DNA of 64,000 nt. Origin: Stichopus chloronotus (taxonomy: Eukaryota; Echinodermata; Holothuroidea; Aspidochirotida; Stichopodidae). The position numbers and the translations under genes are program-made. The DNA is taken from the NCBI GenBank assembly GCA_021234535.1, contig CM037830.1, forward strand, positions 4,686,170-4,750,169, given 5' to 3'. Below are positions 13,247 to 26,945 of the stretch, one piece after another (the first letter of the stretch is position 1; every line of letters starts with the position of its first letter). A model generated the notes under the pieces. That model searched no databases. It was not told the DNA's origin and saw nothing but the letters and a program-made list of their open reading frames with translations.

Positions 13247-16200
13247 GTTAATGTCATGTACATATCTCTTTGGACATAGGGTTGTGTTGGAGAGCGAATT
13301 AGCAAGTCAAATTTTCAGCATTCATCTCGTCTTCATGGAACAAAGATTTGCATTCCCCGGGGTCTTGTACGAATAAATGCATGTCGTGTAGCTCAGAAGG
13401 AATCGCTAGGAAATCGAGACAAACCAGTGTATGACTACCATGGCATAATTTCGAAGAATTTTGTAAGGAATTATTCATATTTCTGTGGTGATTTTGGTGT
13501 CTAAATAGATGATGTAAAGAAGGAGACTCTATACATGGACATGTTATTATTCATGTTGTGGTGTGCTCTATAGACCAGAGTATATATGCTTTGGACATTA
13601 GTAAGGAAAGACACAAAATCAGAAGATGAGTGTCTGCAGGCATTTCAACATGAAATATTTCTTCTTGGAAGTCCATATTTACCAGCTTGTTGTATCTTTG
13701 GTGCATTCAATTTTGTCTTACTCTTTAGAAGGTGACAAATTTTTTTTTTTTCAAATTTTTTAAACTCTCTTAGTGCTATGGTTACAGAAAGTATAGTTTT
13801 CTACTCTGTAAGCAGCAGGGCCCTGTTCCACAAAGAGTTAAGATCAATTTTAAGTTTCATTTCTGTTGGCCTACCACATGGTAAATCACATTTAGAATTG
13901 TGGGTAACTCTTTGTTCAACATCCCCCAGGTTGCAAATGTTCATTACTGCACCTGTGAGAATGTTTTCATGTCAGGTAGATGTGACCTAAATTTGGTGCA
14001 AGTCATTAGATTACGTCAGATTTACTCTGCTGCTTACGTGCCAACGTTATGTATGTAACCCCTGCACCCTCTCTGTACCATGTTTGGTAACGTAGTACTA
14101 CCTGATCTCTAAGCAATTCAAACTAGTCCTGAATGATTTCTGGAGAGTTTGATACTGTAATGTTGCATCTGTATTGACTGAACAAGGTATGTTTGCTGAT
14201 CCCACTACTTATGTCTTGTGCGCTCACTGTTGATTATTACAGTCGTTTCATCAACTTTTGATGTAAAAGTCATATTTCCAGCCATACTGTATTGTTACTG
14301 TCAGGTTGATATGAAGTTTCACTGTGAGGTGGTCTCATTATGTTGACCTATCAGCAGCCCTCGAAAGTAGCCTCGGCATTCAGCAAGCCTTGGTAGATGC
14401 CGAAGTAAAGTGATGTTACATAGGCAAAGTCATTGCCGCGGTGGAAATGTTATAACTCCACAGGGAAACTCCCACTGACTGACCGAGCCTAACTGGAATC
14501 ACCATCAGAAGAAAGTTGAGATAAGCCCAGGCCTACGATTAACATGACGTTGAAAAATTAGAACTTGAATAACTTTGTATAATATCACATGCTACACAAA
14601 TATGAAGGAGAGCCAATGCCAGTATTGTTTTTTGTGTGTGCTCACTTCTTACTTTCCCTGATAAATGATTTTATTTGTAATAGTGATTGTGATTAGTTGA
14701 AACTTCCGTGTGGCAATAGCAATACCCTCAAAATTATCTTGATTGTAACGTTAGCAGTGTCAGTTTAGAAAATAGAATGACATGAAAAATAATATGAAGT
14801 ACTGAAATTAATTCTGTGATAGGTTTTGAAAACTGAGATTATGTTGACAAAGTTTTAGACTCCCAAAAATAAGTGATTTCAGTCCCAAAACCATCGTTGG
14901 ATCTCACATGTTGTATGTTGTATTGCTGTCTGTGTACACTTTTTACTGTAGCTACTATCACCTCTTTAGGAATCAGATCTAAAAATACCCCAGTTGGTCA
15001 AGAATGTCAAAAACATGTACATGATATGTGCAAAAGACCCCAAACTAACAATGCCCAATATTTTCGCAAACTTTGATCCAAAGGCTTCCTCCTGCGAGAT
15101 ATTCTCTTCCAGAGTGACTGCAGACATTTGTTGTTGCCTAACATATAAACCAATATACTGAGGTAGAGCCTAGCCAGCACATGTGTTCCTAGCTGTAGTG
15201 CCTTAAACTAGTTACATTAGAAGAACAGAGTCTGAGGTTTCAATAAAGTTTGATCCAGACTGCTTGAAAATGTTTTATACGTTGTCTAATATATTGCTAA
15301 GCTTATATTGTGTCATCAGGATCGGGATGGCGTATTTTATGTTAAAAGTTCGAACATTCAATTAAAAAATGTTTGGGGGATATTTCAGCATACATAGTGT
15401 TATGACAAACCAACATAAACTCATAACTCCAACCTAATGCAGTTGAATCCAATCTCAATTAAATATTTGCCCATAGCAATAGGGGATGGGTAGAAGAAGT
15501 TACAGGCACTCCTGAATCTTCTATTTTAAATGTCTTCATATCGTCCATACTCACTCCCCCCTCTCCCTCATTTCTCCGGCACTCATGACCGCTTAATTGT
15601 TTCAACTTATGATTGTTGCATATTGTCACTTGGATCTGGATTCGTCACTATTTTGTTATAAAGGGAAACAAAAAGACAACAAATGTATACTTTTTCGGGG
15701 TTGTTACAGAATGTATCAGTTCTTAGTCGATGATAAGTATAAAGTGGATATTTTCCTGACATCTGATGACAGTGAACATGTAAAAATAATCATATCTTCA
15801 AAATGCCATGTGAAAATAAACTTTTGTCGAGGCAAAGCCATTTTACTTCAGCATTTTTATTGCTGTAGCAACTTTTCTCACCCACGAATGCTGTATCAGT
15901 ACATACATCTTAAAGCAGATTAGCAGAACTATAGCTAAAGTGGAAACATAACTATCAATTTCAGATGGTCTCACCATTTATGCTGAGGTCTCATCAGTGA
16001 ATGTCTTTACTCGCTCATAGCAGTCTCTCAAAGCACTGTTATTGTCAGTTTTGTAAAAAGGTATTCAAATTATAGACGTACACATAACCACCCTTACTCA
16101 CATGAGTGCATTGTTTGATCCACCCCCTGTAAGCCTAACTTCGCCCTCATATGTGTGTTTCTGTTCTGTTTCAGTATTTTAAAGGGGAGTGAACTAATCA

Positions 16201-17363
16201 GATCAAAAAGATTGTCTCCTAAAAATTTTATCATTGTTCTGCACAACACTGACATCAACTTAGCACCACCCTTATGTGTCTGAGCAGAATGACTGCACTC
16301 TAATCTAGCTTGCCAAGGGTGGTGGTAACATTAGGGCATGAGGCATATTCTTTGTGATAATAATACAGTAATTGCTGAAAGTTTGGGCCTTGACAAACAG
16401 GTTTTAACACTTTCCCTCCACATAAAGTAAGAGTCCTTTAATCACTTTCATTAATTATCTTGGTTATTTACTTTTAAGATGTGACAAATCTTGCGTGATC
16501 ACAATAGGGAATACTTCCACAGTTATGCATTAGCTAGATCAGTCATTTCATCAAAGCGGAATCCGCCAGCTATGCTGTCTACCAAACATTTCTCATATTG
16601 AAAGAGCTCAAAGAGCTTCCCTTGACGTGGTCCTGTCCAAATATTTTGAGATACTGACTAAAAATTCAAACAATCTTCTGCTTTAATTATCCAAGCTTGT
16701 GATTTATCTCATCTTCCTGCTGGATTGATTCAGCATGCACAACAAAGATATCTATAATTATGTGCCTGCATTCATGCATTTGCGACTCTGGCATGGCTGT
16801 CATGTAATGCTAGAGTACCATTTAATTCTGTCGCATAACATTGCCTGAAACTGCAGTTGTTTTCAAATTTTTTTTTCTTTACCTTTTTTTTCTTACGGCT
16901 TTGTTGTGCCTTTCTGCAGCGCAAATCCCAGTCACACTGTGAAAGTAGGACAATTAAATAAAGTGTGCGATTTTGTCGTCGTTGACTCACAGTTGGCAGT
17001 TTTCAATGTTTGGCATTTTTATCGTGGCCATTTTAATCTAAAAAAATCGTTTGTATATTACATTAACGATTATTGCACATGAGCGGATGGCAAGCTGGTT
17101 CCACTGAAGAAAAAAATCTGTTGGTAAATGCCAATGGTATGTTATTTCAGGGGTTGAGTAGCTTAGTGCATGGATGATTAAGTGCTATTATTGATGGACA
17201 TATGCAGGGAACTGCCATTTCAAGGAGGGCCTATGATTTTTGCAAGTAGCTCCGTCGTCTAATCTTTATGTGTCTGAGATATTTGCAAATTCTTCTCAAG
17301 TATAAAACTTTTGTAAATCTGATGTTGATACTTTTTTTATAAGTACACACACATCTGGCATTT

Positions 17364-17380
17364 AAAAAAAAAAAAAAAAA
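17364..17380. repeat. Poly(A) run, 17 nt
   Basis: An uninterrupted A run. No retroposed sequence or target duplication could be recognised beside it, so it is treated as a simple repeat. Confidence 0.8.
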
Positions 17381-17574
17381 CTATGAATAATTTGTTTCAT
17401 GTGTCAACTGACAAAGAGAGAAAACAGGAAAGTGAGAGGAGCATGTTGCTATACTTTATCAGTGCATGGCATTTCAGTTGGTTTGTACATCGAACATTTA
17501 CATGTTCATAATATTGTGCTGTAATGTTGACTGATAAGAAATTTATGTGAAAGTTCTATAAATTTATATTGTAA

Positions 17575-17705
17575 ACATATACTTACCCTTTGCTAACACT
17601 AATGTATTGTGTGCAGTGCTAGAACTTTATTCATATGCACTGTTACACTTTGTTAAACAGCTGCATTAGTGTAAGCAAGGAGTAAGTACACAGCCGCTTG
17701 TGAAT
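17575..17705 (+). mobile_element. Family A element, copy 1, short foldback
   Basis: A left arm at 17581-17604 (ACTTACCCTTTGC then TAACACTAATG) pairs with a right arm at 17664-17687 (CATTAGTGTAAGC then AAGGAGTAAGT), with about four mismatches over 24 nt. CTTGTGAATA follows, as in the other copies, but the CCCACACC tail is poorly kept. Confidence 0.5.
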
Positions 17706-19442
17706 AGTCTGACTGGTGAGTGAGTTAAATTGGGGATTATATTTACATTCATTGTCATTGTGATTGAAATGAATTTGCAAATTAGAAATGGGAGATTGTG
17801 TTCCTTAAAGTGACTCAGGAAAACTTCAAATGTTGCTCGATCTGGAACCATGGCATGTTAATATTTAGAACAATGGTAACATTTAATGATTACTAATGAG
17901 AAGCAATTTCATAGTATTGCATCTCTGTCACAGTGTATTTACCTCATTCAGAACTTACATGTCTCTGCACGACTACTGCACGACTACTATGTCCCTGATG
18001 TGACATTGACTACTGGTAACCAAGGTTACCAGTTGTTCCTAGCATTGAAGAGCCAGGTGCGCATCAGTTGCACGGATACAGATAAGTTTGTTGTCATTAA
18101 ATATCCATACCAGGTGAGTTTTGGGGATCTGCACAGCACATTGCAATATGCTTCCTTCATGGAAATGTCTTAAGACAACAAATGGTGAGGGAAATTTTGT
18201 TACAGTAGTGTAAGGGTGTCTTTTGTCAAAGTGGTCAGTCACTGCTGGATTCCAGTTGTAGCATGACATGCTAGAGATGAGATGGTGAAAAGACAACATC
18301 TTTTTTCACAGATATGCCTTGGTTCTGCCGTAAAGTTGTCAAAATAACCTTAGCTAATTCTCAGGATGTTCTTATCTCTCATCTTGCAGACTCTGTATGA
18401 GGTCCATTAATAAAGACAAGTCAATTTTTTAAGTCGGTCATGTTTGAAGATTGAAACGTCTCCCATTACAGATAGGATGCCCATAGTGTAACACTCAGTT
18501 CCTGAACATTTCTCAAGAATGAGCGCATGATCCCTCCAGGGGCATCAGCTGCCTTGGATACACACAAGAACCAGCAGTAGTCACAAGACTTGTTGGTCAG
18601 TGTGCTTGGCACATTATTGCGTCTCAGGCACATGTGTGACTTGCATTACTAGCTATCACAGAGAAATCACATCGCTGACATATTTTGCAACTTGCAGCTG
18701 TGTGAGAATTTCCATTAGTTATCATCTGTTGCAAGCTGTTACAAGTGGTGGCACATGAACAGGTTCAGTGATGCATATGATCCATTATCTACAGTAGATA
18801 GCACAAGTTATCAGTATCCACAGATCTGTCCAGCTATAAAGACCAAATCACTCTTAATCACATGATATTCTGCACCAAGTAATACTTATTGAAAAGTGAC
18901 AAAAAAAAAGAGTGAAGATCTTTTTCAACTCTCTCCTATCAAATAGATTTAAATCATATCTCTGTAAATGATCAATATTCATCGTTTCTTACAACTTAAA
19001 CGTAATAGTTGTTTTTTTTTAGTGTTGAATTGTAATGAAAGTCATTTTGGATGGACGTTACTTAAGAACTGCCATTTTCCGGTTTGTTTGAATTCTGTGG
19101 CATTGCAATTTATGTAAATGAACGTCTTTGGTAGCTTCAAACCCTGAGGCTGATAGTGAATTGTCAAAGGGAAACAGCGCTGTCCGAGCGATGGAAACCA
19201 TAGGTAGAGTTATCTCTTTTCTCATGTGCCAGATAAAGGTTGCTTTTCTTTCTGCATAGTTACCAACAGGAAGGAAGACAGGTGGAAAACTAGAAGTGAC
19301 GAGTTTTAACATTTTCAAGTGTCAGATTACAGCAGCAAATAATTTTGAGACTTTTTCTGAGATTTTTTCTGTCTAGTTAATAGGTTAGCATTAACATTTA
19401 GAGAGAAATGCCATTCATTTGGATGGCAAAAAGTGTGGACAA

Positions 19443-19598
19443 TTCACATCATAGACATATACTTACCCCTTGCTTCACTCATGCATTCATTTGGCTTACT
19501 CTAAATGCCCTGAAAATTAATTGTAACACTATGCCCTCTAAGGCTCTAGCCTTGTAGGCTTTTCTTTCGTGAATACCCAACCTAGTGAGTTGTTGGGA
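19443..19598 (+). mobile_element. Family A element, copy 2, partial right half
   Basis: The left end is intact: TTCACATCATAGACATATAC followed by TTACCCCTTGC, with TTCACTCATGCATTC next. The interior keeps the reverse complement of the family's TTAGAGGG motif. The right inverted repeat is mostly lost, but the tail survives (GTGAATACCC then AACCTAGTGAGTTGTTGGGA). Confidence 0.6.
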
Positions 19599-19996
19599 CT
19601 CTGTCATGTGGTTGCTATGGATGCAGGTTAAAAATTTCATCCACATGGACATGGTTTTTGATGGGTTAAAGTAGTCATAGGTGCTAGTCAAACTGAAGTG
19701 CAATTTCAATACGAAAACCAATCTATTTGAGTGTATTATGTAGTGATCTTAATGGTTAGTGGCTTCAGTTGTTCTGTTTATTCTGATAAAACTGTACAAA
19801 GACATCAGAAACAATATAATCAAAGACACATCTCACATTGCCTTAATGAAATGGTGTGAAATGGATTTATCTTGAATCAACTCTTTCATAGAAACAGGCA
19901 TTGTAAGTACTGTATTTGAACAGCCTTGAAAATCTTTGACTGTTGCTGTATCATGTGTCACAGTATTAAAGGATTGTCATTTAGCACAAGAATACT

Positions 19997-20224
19997 CAAG
20001 GTTTTCGGGTTCAGACACCTTTGCAGTTTGCAAGAGGGAAAATACAGAGGACAGTCCCAAAACACATCGTGGGACCCTTGAGCAAGAAGTAAACGAGGGC
20101 AGGCTGGGCCTTAGAGGGTGTGGTGCTAGAACTAGGACATTAACAGTTGGGCCAAATGTATGCATGAGTGAAGCAAGGCGTAAGTATAGTCACTTTCAAT
20201 ACCCACACCAAGGAGTTGTGGGGA
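19997..20224 (+). mobile_element. Family A element, copy 3, left end missing
   Basis: It shares the interior of the 21.1-kb copy from CAAGGTTTTCGG onward, then TATGCATGAGTGAAGCAAGG, GTAAGTATAGTCAC and the tail CCCACACCAAGGAGTTGTGG. The left terminal inverted repeat is absent, so the copy is truncated. The open frame of 131 codons across this region (19936-20331) is largely repeat sequence and is not called as a gene. Confidence 0.65.
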
Positions 20225-21064
20225 ATCGTCATTTAGCTTGTAATAATTATCGATGGCCTTCCACTCTATTGACTGCGATTCTCCATGTGGCTGTAGCAGC
20301 TGACTTTATTTCTCCTTGGTTTTTTTGTTAGTATCAGGTTGTCATCATATGCTATTAAGTTTGTCGATATATCAGAGGAAAGGTCAGTTTTAGACAACCT
20401 TCTCAAGAGTATTGTGACCGTCTGTTTTATATGAAACTTTAATTTGTGGTGGTCGTTAATGTTTGTTAAGCAAGCATTGCAGTTTGATTTGAGTGTCTTT
20501 ATGAAATGAAGCTATGAAAAGTTTAAAAATCGTGTGTCATTGTGTCCTTTGAGTGAATTTCAAGTTGACAAATTCCCTGGTATCTACACAGCCGACTGGT
20601 GGTTCTCAATTTGATAGAATAACTAATTATTACCTGATCTTACAAAGTAGCCAGAATACAAGGCATTAATACAGAGTTGCATAGTGAAGAAATGTAAGAC
20701 AGTAATCGAAGGTGAAGTCTAATAAACTTTGAGGTGGTGACATTTCCAACTTGAGGCACTATGTTGTGCTTTCAAAAAGACACTGACCCCTGTATATTTT
20801 GGAAAGATGTAAAATGATGTTGCATAATTTCCAACTTTGTTATGTTTTCAAGTAAAGTATTTCTCTCATCAAAATAGTATTACATCACTGCATTAAGAAA
20901 GCAATGAATTCATGCAAAATGGTATCATCGAATGCTGTGATATTAGAGGCTCCTTGCTGCACCCTTTATACCATTTGTGTGTATCGTGTACATACAGTAA
21001 TGTAATTGGATCTGTGTGTTGCGGAATTTCAATTTCTGGGAATGCTGGACTGTGACAAGAATAA

Positions 21065-21375
21065 TTCACATCGTAGACATATACTTACCCCTTGCCTCAC
21101 CAATACTTACATTTGACCGAATGCTGAAATCATCCTTGAAACTAGTTCAAGGTTTTCGAGTCAGGTGCCTTTGCAAGAGGTAAAAAGCAGCAGAGGACTG
21201 GAAACAGTGTTGTGAGGCACTCGCGCAAAAGGCAAACGAGGGTGGGCTAGGTTTTAGAGGGGGCAGTGCTAGAATTAGTTTCAGGGACGATTTGAGCATC
21301 GGTCAACTGTATGCATTAGTGAGGTAAGGGGTAAGTAAAGTCGCTTGTGAACACCCACACCAGGAAGGTGAGGGG
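21065..21375 (+). mobile_element. Foldback/MITE-like element, family A, copy 4, longest copy
   Basis: It starts TTCACATCGTAGACATA then TACTTACCCCTTGC, and ends with GGGGTAAGTAAAG, a TTGTGAA motif and a tail of the CCCACACC type. The two ends are inverted repeats over roughly 28 nt. The 311-bp copy includes an interior shared with copy 3 (CAAGGTTTTCG, GGCAAACGAGGG-like and TTAGAGGG motifs). It is the most complete copy and could serve as the reference for the family. No ORF of transposase type is present. Confidence 0.7.
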
Positions 21376-21668
21376 AGTACTTAACTCCACGCAATAAGTT
21401 TGAATGTTCAGTACTGTAAGCCACAATCTGAATAAATGAAATACAACTCAGCACACTGTGAAATACAATGCAGTGTATACACTTTGAGGAGTACTTGGAA
21501 TGAGGGGTAGCTTTTATGCCCGTAAATCCACATTCAAGCAAGTTATTTTAAAATGATGGGGCCATTCCATGTCAGGGGTGTTCATCAGAACTGCAGAGGT
21601 AGGTAGGGACGTTGGTGCATTACATTTTCGCGCTGTGGTGTGAGTTATTGTAATGGTGAGGCGTCACT

Positions 21669-21702
21669 CTGTCTGTATATATCTGTCTGTCTATCTATCT
21701 GT
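21669..21702. repeat. TCTG/TCTA microsatellite
   Basis: An interrupted tetranucleotide run (CTGTCTGTATATATCTGTCT followed by GTCTATCTATCTGT). It is followed by a TTCACAATTGTTCAAAATGC motif and other repeat-like text up to about 22.0 kb, whose limits are unclear. Confidence 0.8.
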
Positions 21703-24700
21703 TCACAATTGTTCAAAATGCTTCTCCTTCATGATGCTGTCATGCATTTGCATGAAACCTTGGACACAATGTTCCATAGGTGGTGTACCGTTTGAGGTGT
21801 TCAAAAATTTATTGTTATGAGGTCCCATGTTGGCCCTGTGGCCCATTGCTTCTCCTCCCATAGATTCTCATGCACAGTGTTGATGTTGCCCAATTTCAAC
21901 AGTTTCATAATTATTGGATGTCAAACTTGAAAAGGGATGCAATTATAAGCATTGTAATTTGGTGGTGTCCATTAAATATATCAAAAATTTGTTGACAAAG
22001 ATCCACCTTCTGCACTGTTTGTGCTCTAATTTACGATATCTGCAGATTATGCAGTCTTACAGATTCTCTTGTAAATGCAATATGTGATAATGTGGTAATG
22101 TGATAATGATACTTCTGGTGGTTCCTATGACTATGATATGATATACATAATACTGATATGTAAATGGTACCCTCAGGTGTTAAGGTATGAGCCTCTGCAC
22201 TGTTGGTGCTCTAGTCTGTGTTATTGCCAAGCAACTATGTACATATTGTGTGCTATTAAGCATGCACAAAATGATGTGTGGGGAGAGCAAATGTTTACAT
22301 GGGATGAGGTTGAAAACTCTATGAATTTCCTCCTTGGTGATGTTACAGCCTAGTTGATCATATCTTGCCATAGTTTCCAAACAGTTTCCAAACTTGGGTG
22401 AGAAATCTACCACTGAGACTGATGCAATTTGTGTGTAGGTTTTGATCACATTCTTATTATTCCCTCAGTTGTGAAGCCAGCAATCAGTCATGCTTCTGCA
22501 GAGATGAAATGTACTTTAACAGTTGTGTCATGAGCTCTAGTTACTTTCATCCTCACAGAGAATCAGTTGATGTACAGATTGTTGAGATGAGGCTCAGCTG
22601 CTGTTGTTTTTACTTTAAGATGTGTTTCACTTATCTCTGTGTCCATCCCTTTTAATGATGGCGTAATGAAGATACAACTGGTTACAACTATAGCATCAAT
22701 AGTCATGGTACAAGATCCTTATCCTAAGAGTCTAAACTTGATAGATTATAGCTTCTTTTAATTGTATGTTTACCTTCTTAGACTTCATGCTCTTCAAGAG
22801 ATTCTCAAAGGTGTCTTCATTAAACAGAAAAGATACCTATATCTGTTACCTCTCATCGTCTCTCTGAAGTGCGAAAGACCCGCTCGACATCGGTCGACCG
22901 GTCGGACTGAGTTTGGAGACGCTGCATGCTTGCTCTCCATCTGAAAGTTTCCCCCCTGACTATGACTCTCAGAGAATGCAAGGCATGTGTTTGTTGTCAT
23001 GCACTGTGGCAAAGTATCGTCGTCAGTTGGATAGATTGATACCTAAGACAGTTATCCTCACTAATGGAATATCTAGGTTAAGAATATAACTGAAGATATC
23101 TCCTGGAAGGAAAAAAAAAAGAAGAAACCCTAAAGATATAGTTCAGGATTCATTTTCATTTGACAAGATCTTCTCCTTTTCTTGTCACCCTTAGCGCCTA
23201 ATCCTGTAACTTCCTTTGAGGTTCTGTTTCTCTAATAGTTGTGAAAGAACTGAACGAGGGACTAAACAGAAAACCAAAAAAAAAAAAAAAAATCCTGAAG
23301 CCAGCAGCAAATGAGTCAGTCAGATGGAGTGGTCACCTTACACAGGATAAATTTGAAACATCTTTTGAGGGGACATTTTCTGTAACTTATTTTTCAAGAG
23401 GAAAACTGAATATTCTTGCTCTTATTCTCTCCCCCTCCCTCCAAGTATTCTTTAGAGTGTTAGTTATTCTTTATGCAGTCATGTATCTACGGTGCAAAGG
23501 GAATGATATCATTTGAATATATGCTCTCACCTACGTGGAAGGTGACATTTTGCTTTGGTTGGATTATTGATGGTAACCAAGCAACTCATGTAGCGTATCT
23601 GACTGCTGTTTGATCTCATCGCTTGTTGCTGTAGATCCTGTAGTTCATGCCACGATAGCAGTAGGCTTTTTTTTTCTCTGCCTCCTATATGCTGCTCCAT
23701 ACACCAGTGTTCAGAGCCATTAGTTAGTTCTTGTAAATGTCGGTGGCTGTCTCGATTAATTTTATGTTCAGACTGATTCAGGTATCATAGTGTCCACCAG
23801 AATTCTTTTCATTAATCAAAATATCTCTTTCACTTTTATTTCTCTCTCACAGTCAGAGATTTGAAATATGCATTGCACACAGCATCCCTCTGTTATCTGT
23901 TACTAGTGTATCATCACTTGTATTGACACAAAATTCGTGTTGATTTGTTTGGTAAGGTTGCTTTTCGCTGGACCAAACATACATAGAAGAGGAGACTGTT
24001 TGAATTCCATTGTGATGAACACCTGCAGAAGACTGGTGCTAATATACTGTCAGTTTTGTCACAAACTAGTGAATTAAATGGTGTTAATTCTTTGTCTTGT
24101 GTCACCAATATGTGTCTCTACTCAAAATACTATCCACAGCAATGGTTTGAAACTTACCAATTGTACTTCTTTGACCTTACACTTTTTAGATTTAGCTGAA
24201 ACATAAAGTTGTGGGTGATAAAAAGTGTAGTTAATTAGTTGTAAATGAAATGGTGCAGATATTAATATTTCCACTTGAAAGGTGCATTAACCGTTTCACT
24301 GAACATTTTAACTCATACACCCTCTATAGGTCTACTGTGTCTGTACCATGCCTTCTGGTTAAAATCTCTTTCACAAAAACATTTGATGTGAGTTAGGACA
24401 AAAGCGTGTTTTAGTACTCAAGCAATATCACAGTTTTCCTGTATGCTGTGATATGTTAAGGATTGAATGCTGAATTAGACATGAAACTGTATAGACATAG
24501 GAAACAAGCAATGGGCAACACCAATTATGTTTTCTGGTGACATTTATGTGATCAAATATTTTGATGTGAAGAACATCTCTCATCTCCAGCTCAGAAACTG
24601 ACATTGGTGGATTGATTGATCCATATCTGGTGTTGAGGTAACAAACAGTCAAATATTGATGATATTATGAACTCACACTATGCCAAGAACAACAGAATGG

Positions 24701-25622
24701 TACGTGATGGCTGCACTATATGATTGTGGGATGATGTATGTGGTCCTAACCTTTACAAGTCTCACGGAGAGCTGGTCGTTATTCAATTAGGTTGCACTGT
24801 GGTATGCAGAGTACATGTTGCTTGAGGCAATCGATGCAATGAGAAGATGGCAATGTGTGGATGAAAATCTTGTCGCTTGTTCGAGGCCGTCATTCCTGTT
24901 CGCGTCTGTCGTGTTAGTGTGTCCCTGTAACGATCAACCCACCGAGTATTCATAATTCATAGCTCCTCTCTTATTTTATATTTCCTCAATAAGCTTTGTA
25001 AGTGAGCCCCTTGGAGAGGTATATTTAAGGTTTGAAAATGTTATTATGGCTGGCAAGGAAGATACCAGGATGACACACTGTACTTTCACAATGGTGGTAC
25101 ATGTACATCTTGTTTGGATTGTTTAGAATTCTCCATTAGGATGTAGCAGTACATACACACAAACACACTGAGCTACAATTAATAAAACTGATGCATTTTG
25201 TCAGAGGGATCTATATTTTATAGATCTTTAACAGTCTGGGAAAGGTCAACTGTAAACTAAACTAACCTTAGCAAGTAAGCAGTGAAATTTATTCAATTAT
25301 TCTCACTTTTTCTGTGATGTAATTTGAAAGTGTGTGCTTTCACTAAGCACAGTTAAGTCATATGTGTCTTGTACTTTGTATAGTGTTATAGGTCTTGCAT
25401 TGATGGTAACAAATATCAGGCCTGTGTAGCTTGACATGATCAACAAGGACATGTGATGGCTGTTGCAAGCGATTCAACATTGGTATTAATTTAAAACAAG
25501 GAAAAGCCCTCATGCATATCTGTGGGGTATAAATCATCTAGGTTGGGTTATGTAATTGAAAAGCATTTTTTATGTAAAGTATTTCAGACTTGTCAGGCTT
25601 GTCATATTTTGTGTTTGATTGA

Positions 25623-25790
25623 TTCATATCGTAGACATATGCTAAGGCAAACAAAGGCAGGCAATGCCGTAGAGGGTGCAATGCTAGAATTGATTTCGAG
25701 GACATTTAGAGCAAGGCCAAATGTATGCATTAGTGAAGCAAGGGGTAAGTGTAGTCACTTCTGTATACCCACATCAGTGAGTTGTGAGGA
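25623..25790 (+). mobile_element. Family A element, copy 5, internally deleted
   Basis: The left edge TTCATATCGTAGACATATG is present but the following TTACCCC block is missing. The sequence jumps to the interior (AGAGGGTGCAATGCTAG), then TATGCATTAGTGAAGCAAGG, GGTAAGTGTAGTCAC and the tail CCCACATCAGTGAGTTGTGA. The right half is well preserved. Confidence 0.6.
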
Positions 25791-26781
25791 TTATGTAACC
25801 ACAGACAGAAGTGTCAGTTTCCAAATTTTTCAAAGAAAGATTTGTCTTCAGAAGCTCCTGTAGAGAGTATAAATTATTCACCGATTAGTGGCAGAATTGA
25901 AAATGTGATTCCTTTTTGGCTTTTAGCACCAGTTCTGACACATTTGGTACATAGGCAAATTGGTTTACCAAATAGATTCACAGCCCAATGATTAGTTCTG
26001 TATCAGTATAATGTAGACACTAGATGCCTTTGTTCATCCTACAGCTTTTTGCTACTGTAGCACCATCATAATCCTTGTGTCTTGATATACATAGCCGCTG
26101 GTTAGTTGTATCAGATGTTATTTTTTTTTTTCCAGTTAAGTGCATGTATAGGGAAGAATCAGCTAATACTTACAGTTTCACTTCTTACTGGATGATTAAT
26201 TTTCCTCCTGCTTTTGTCTCTTTCTTGCTTATATTCCTCAGCTGTAGCAATCTTTTATATTACAGTTTTACACACATACAAGCAAGTGCAGTTTCCAAGG
26301 ATCACAGAATGCAGTTTGTATAGTGGCCTTGCTGCACAGTATCTGTTAGTCACTAGACTGCTCTGGAAAGGTCAGGAGTTAAATTTCACCTTGGAGAAAT
26401 CACAAGGTGCCATGTTGCTTTGCCTTGCCTGTTTAATATTAATTAGATTGTGGTATTCTACATTAAATTACAGTGCTGTATGGTATACTCAGATTTGTAG
26501 TGAAGAAATAGTTTTGCAGCTGACAAGAAGTTGTCAGGTTTTTGTGGGTTGATATATTTGAAGACAAGTGATGGTTTCATCCATGGATTCTTGAAGATAA
26601 ATGGGTATATCTTAACATTTTCAAGATATTACTAATCTGGTCCAGCAAAGTTGAATAATGCTAATTTGTTTATTTGTTGGTCAGAAATATAGATATGTAA
26701 AATGTAAGAATTGATGAAAGCAGTGGCAGAAGGTGTATCTTTTTCTTTTTTAAATTTTGCAAATTCTTGAGTGATGTAGTA

Positions 26782-26945
26782 TGACGCAGACATAAACTTA
26801 CCCCTTCTTTCACGAATGCATTCATGTAGCCTTGCTCAATGTGTGCTCAAAATTAATGCTAGCACCTCGCCCTTGTTTGCCTTTCGCTCATGTTGCTCGC
26901 ATAATGTTCTTCTAGCACTGATGAATACCCACATCATTGAGAACT
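26782..26945 (+). mobile_element. Family A element, copy 6, diverged
   Basis: It begins GACGCAGACATAAACTTACC and CCCTTCTTTCACGAATGCAT, matching the left arm. The interior keeps a GCCCTTGTTTGCC motif. It ends at GATGAATACCCACATCATTG. The right inverted repeat has been replaced or deleted. Confidence 0.5.

Noticed and set aside
18361..18400. CAGGATGTTCTTATC resembling the PMCA QDVTLI segment
   Set aside because: The translation diverges after four residues (QDVLISHLA) and no TM1 helix follows.
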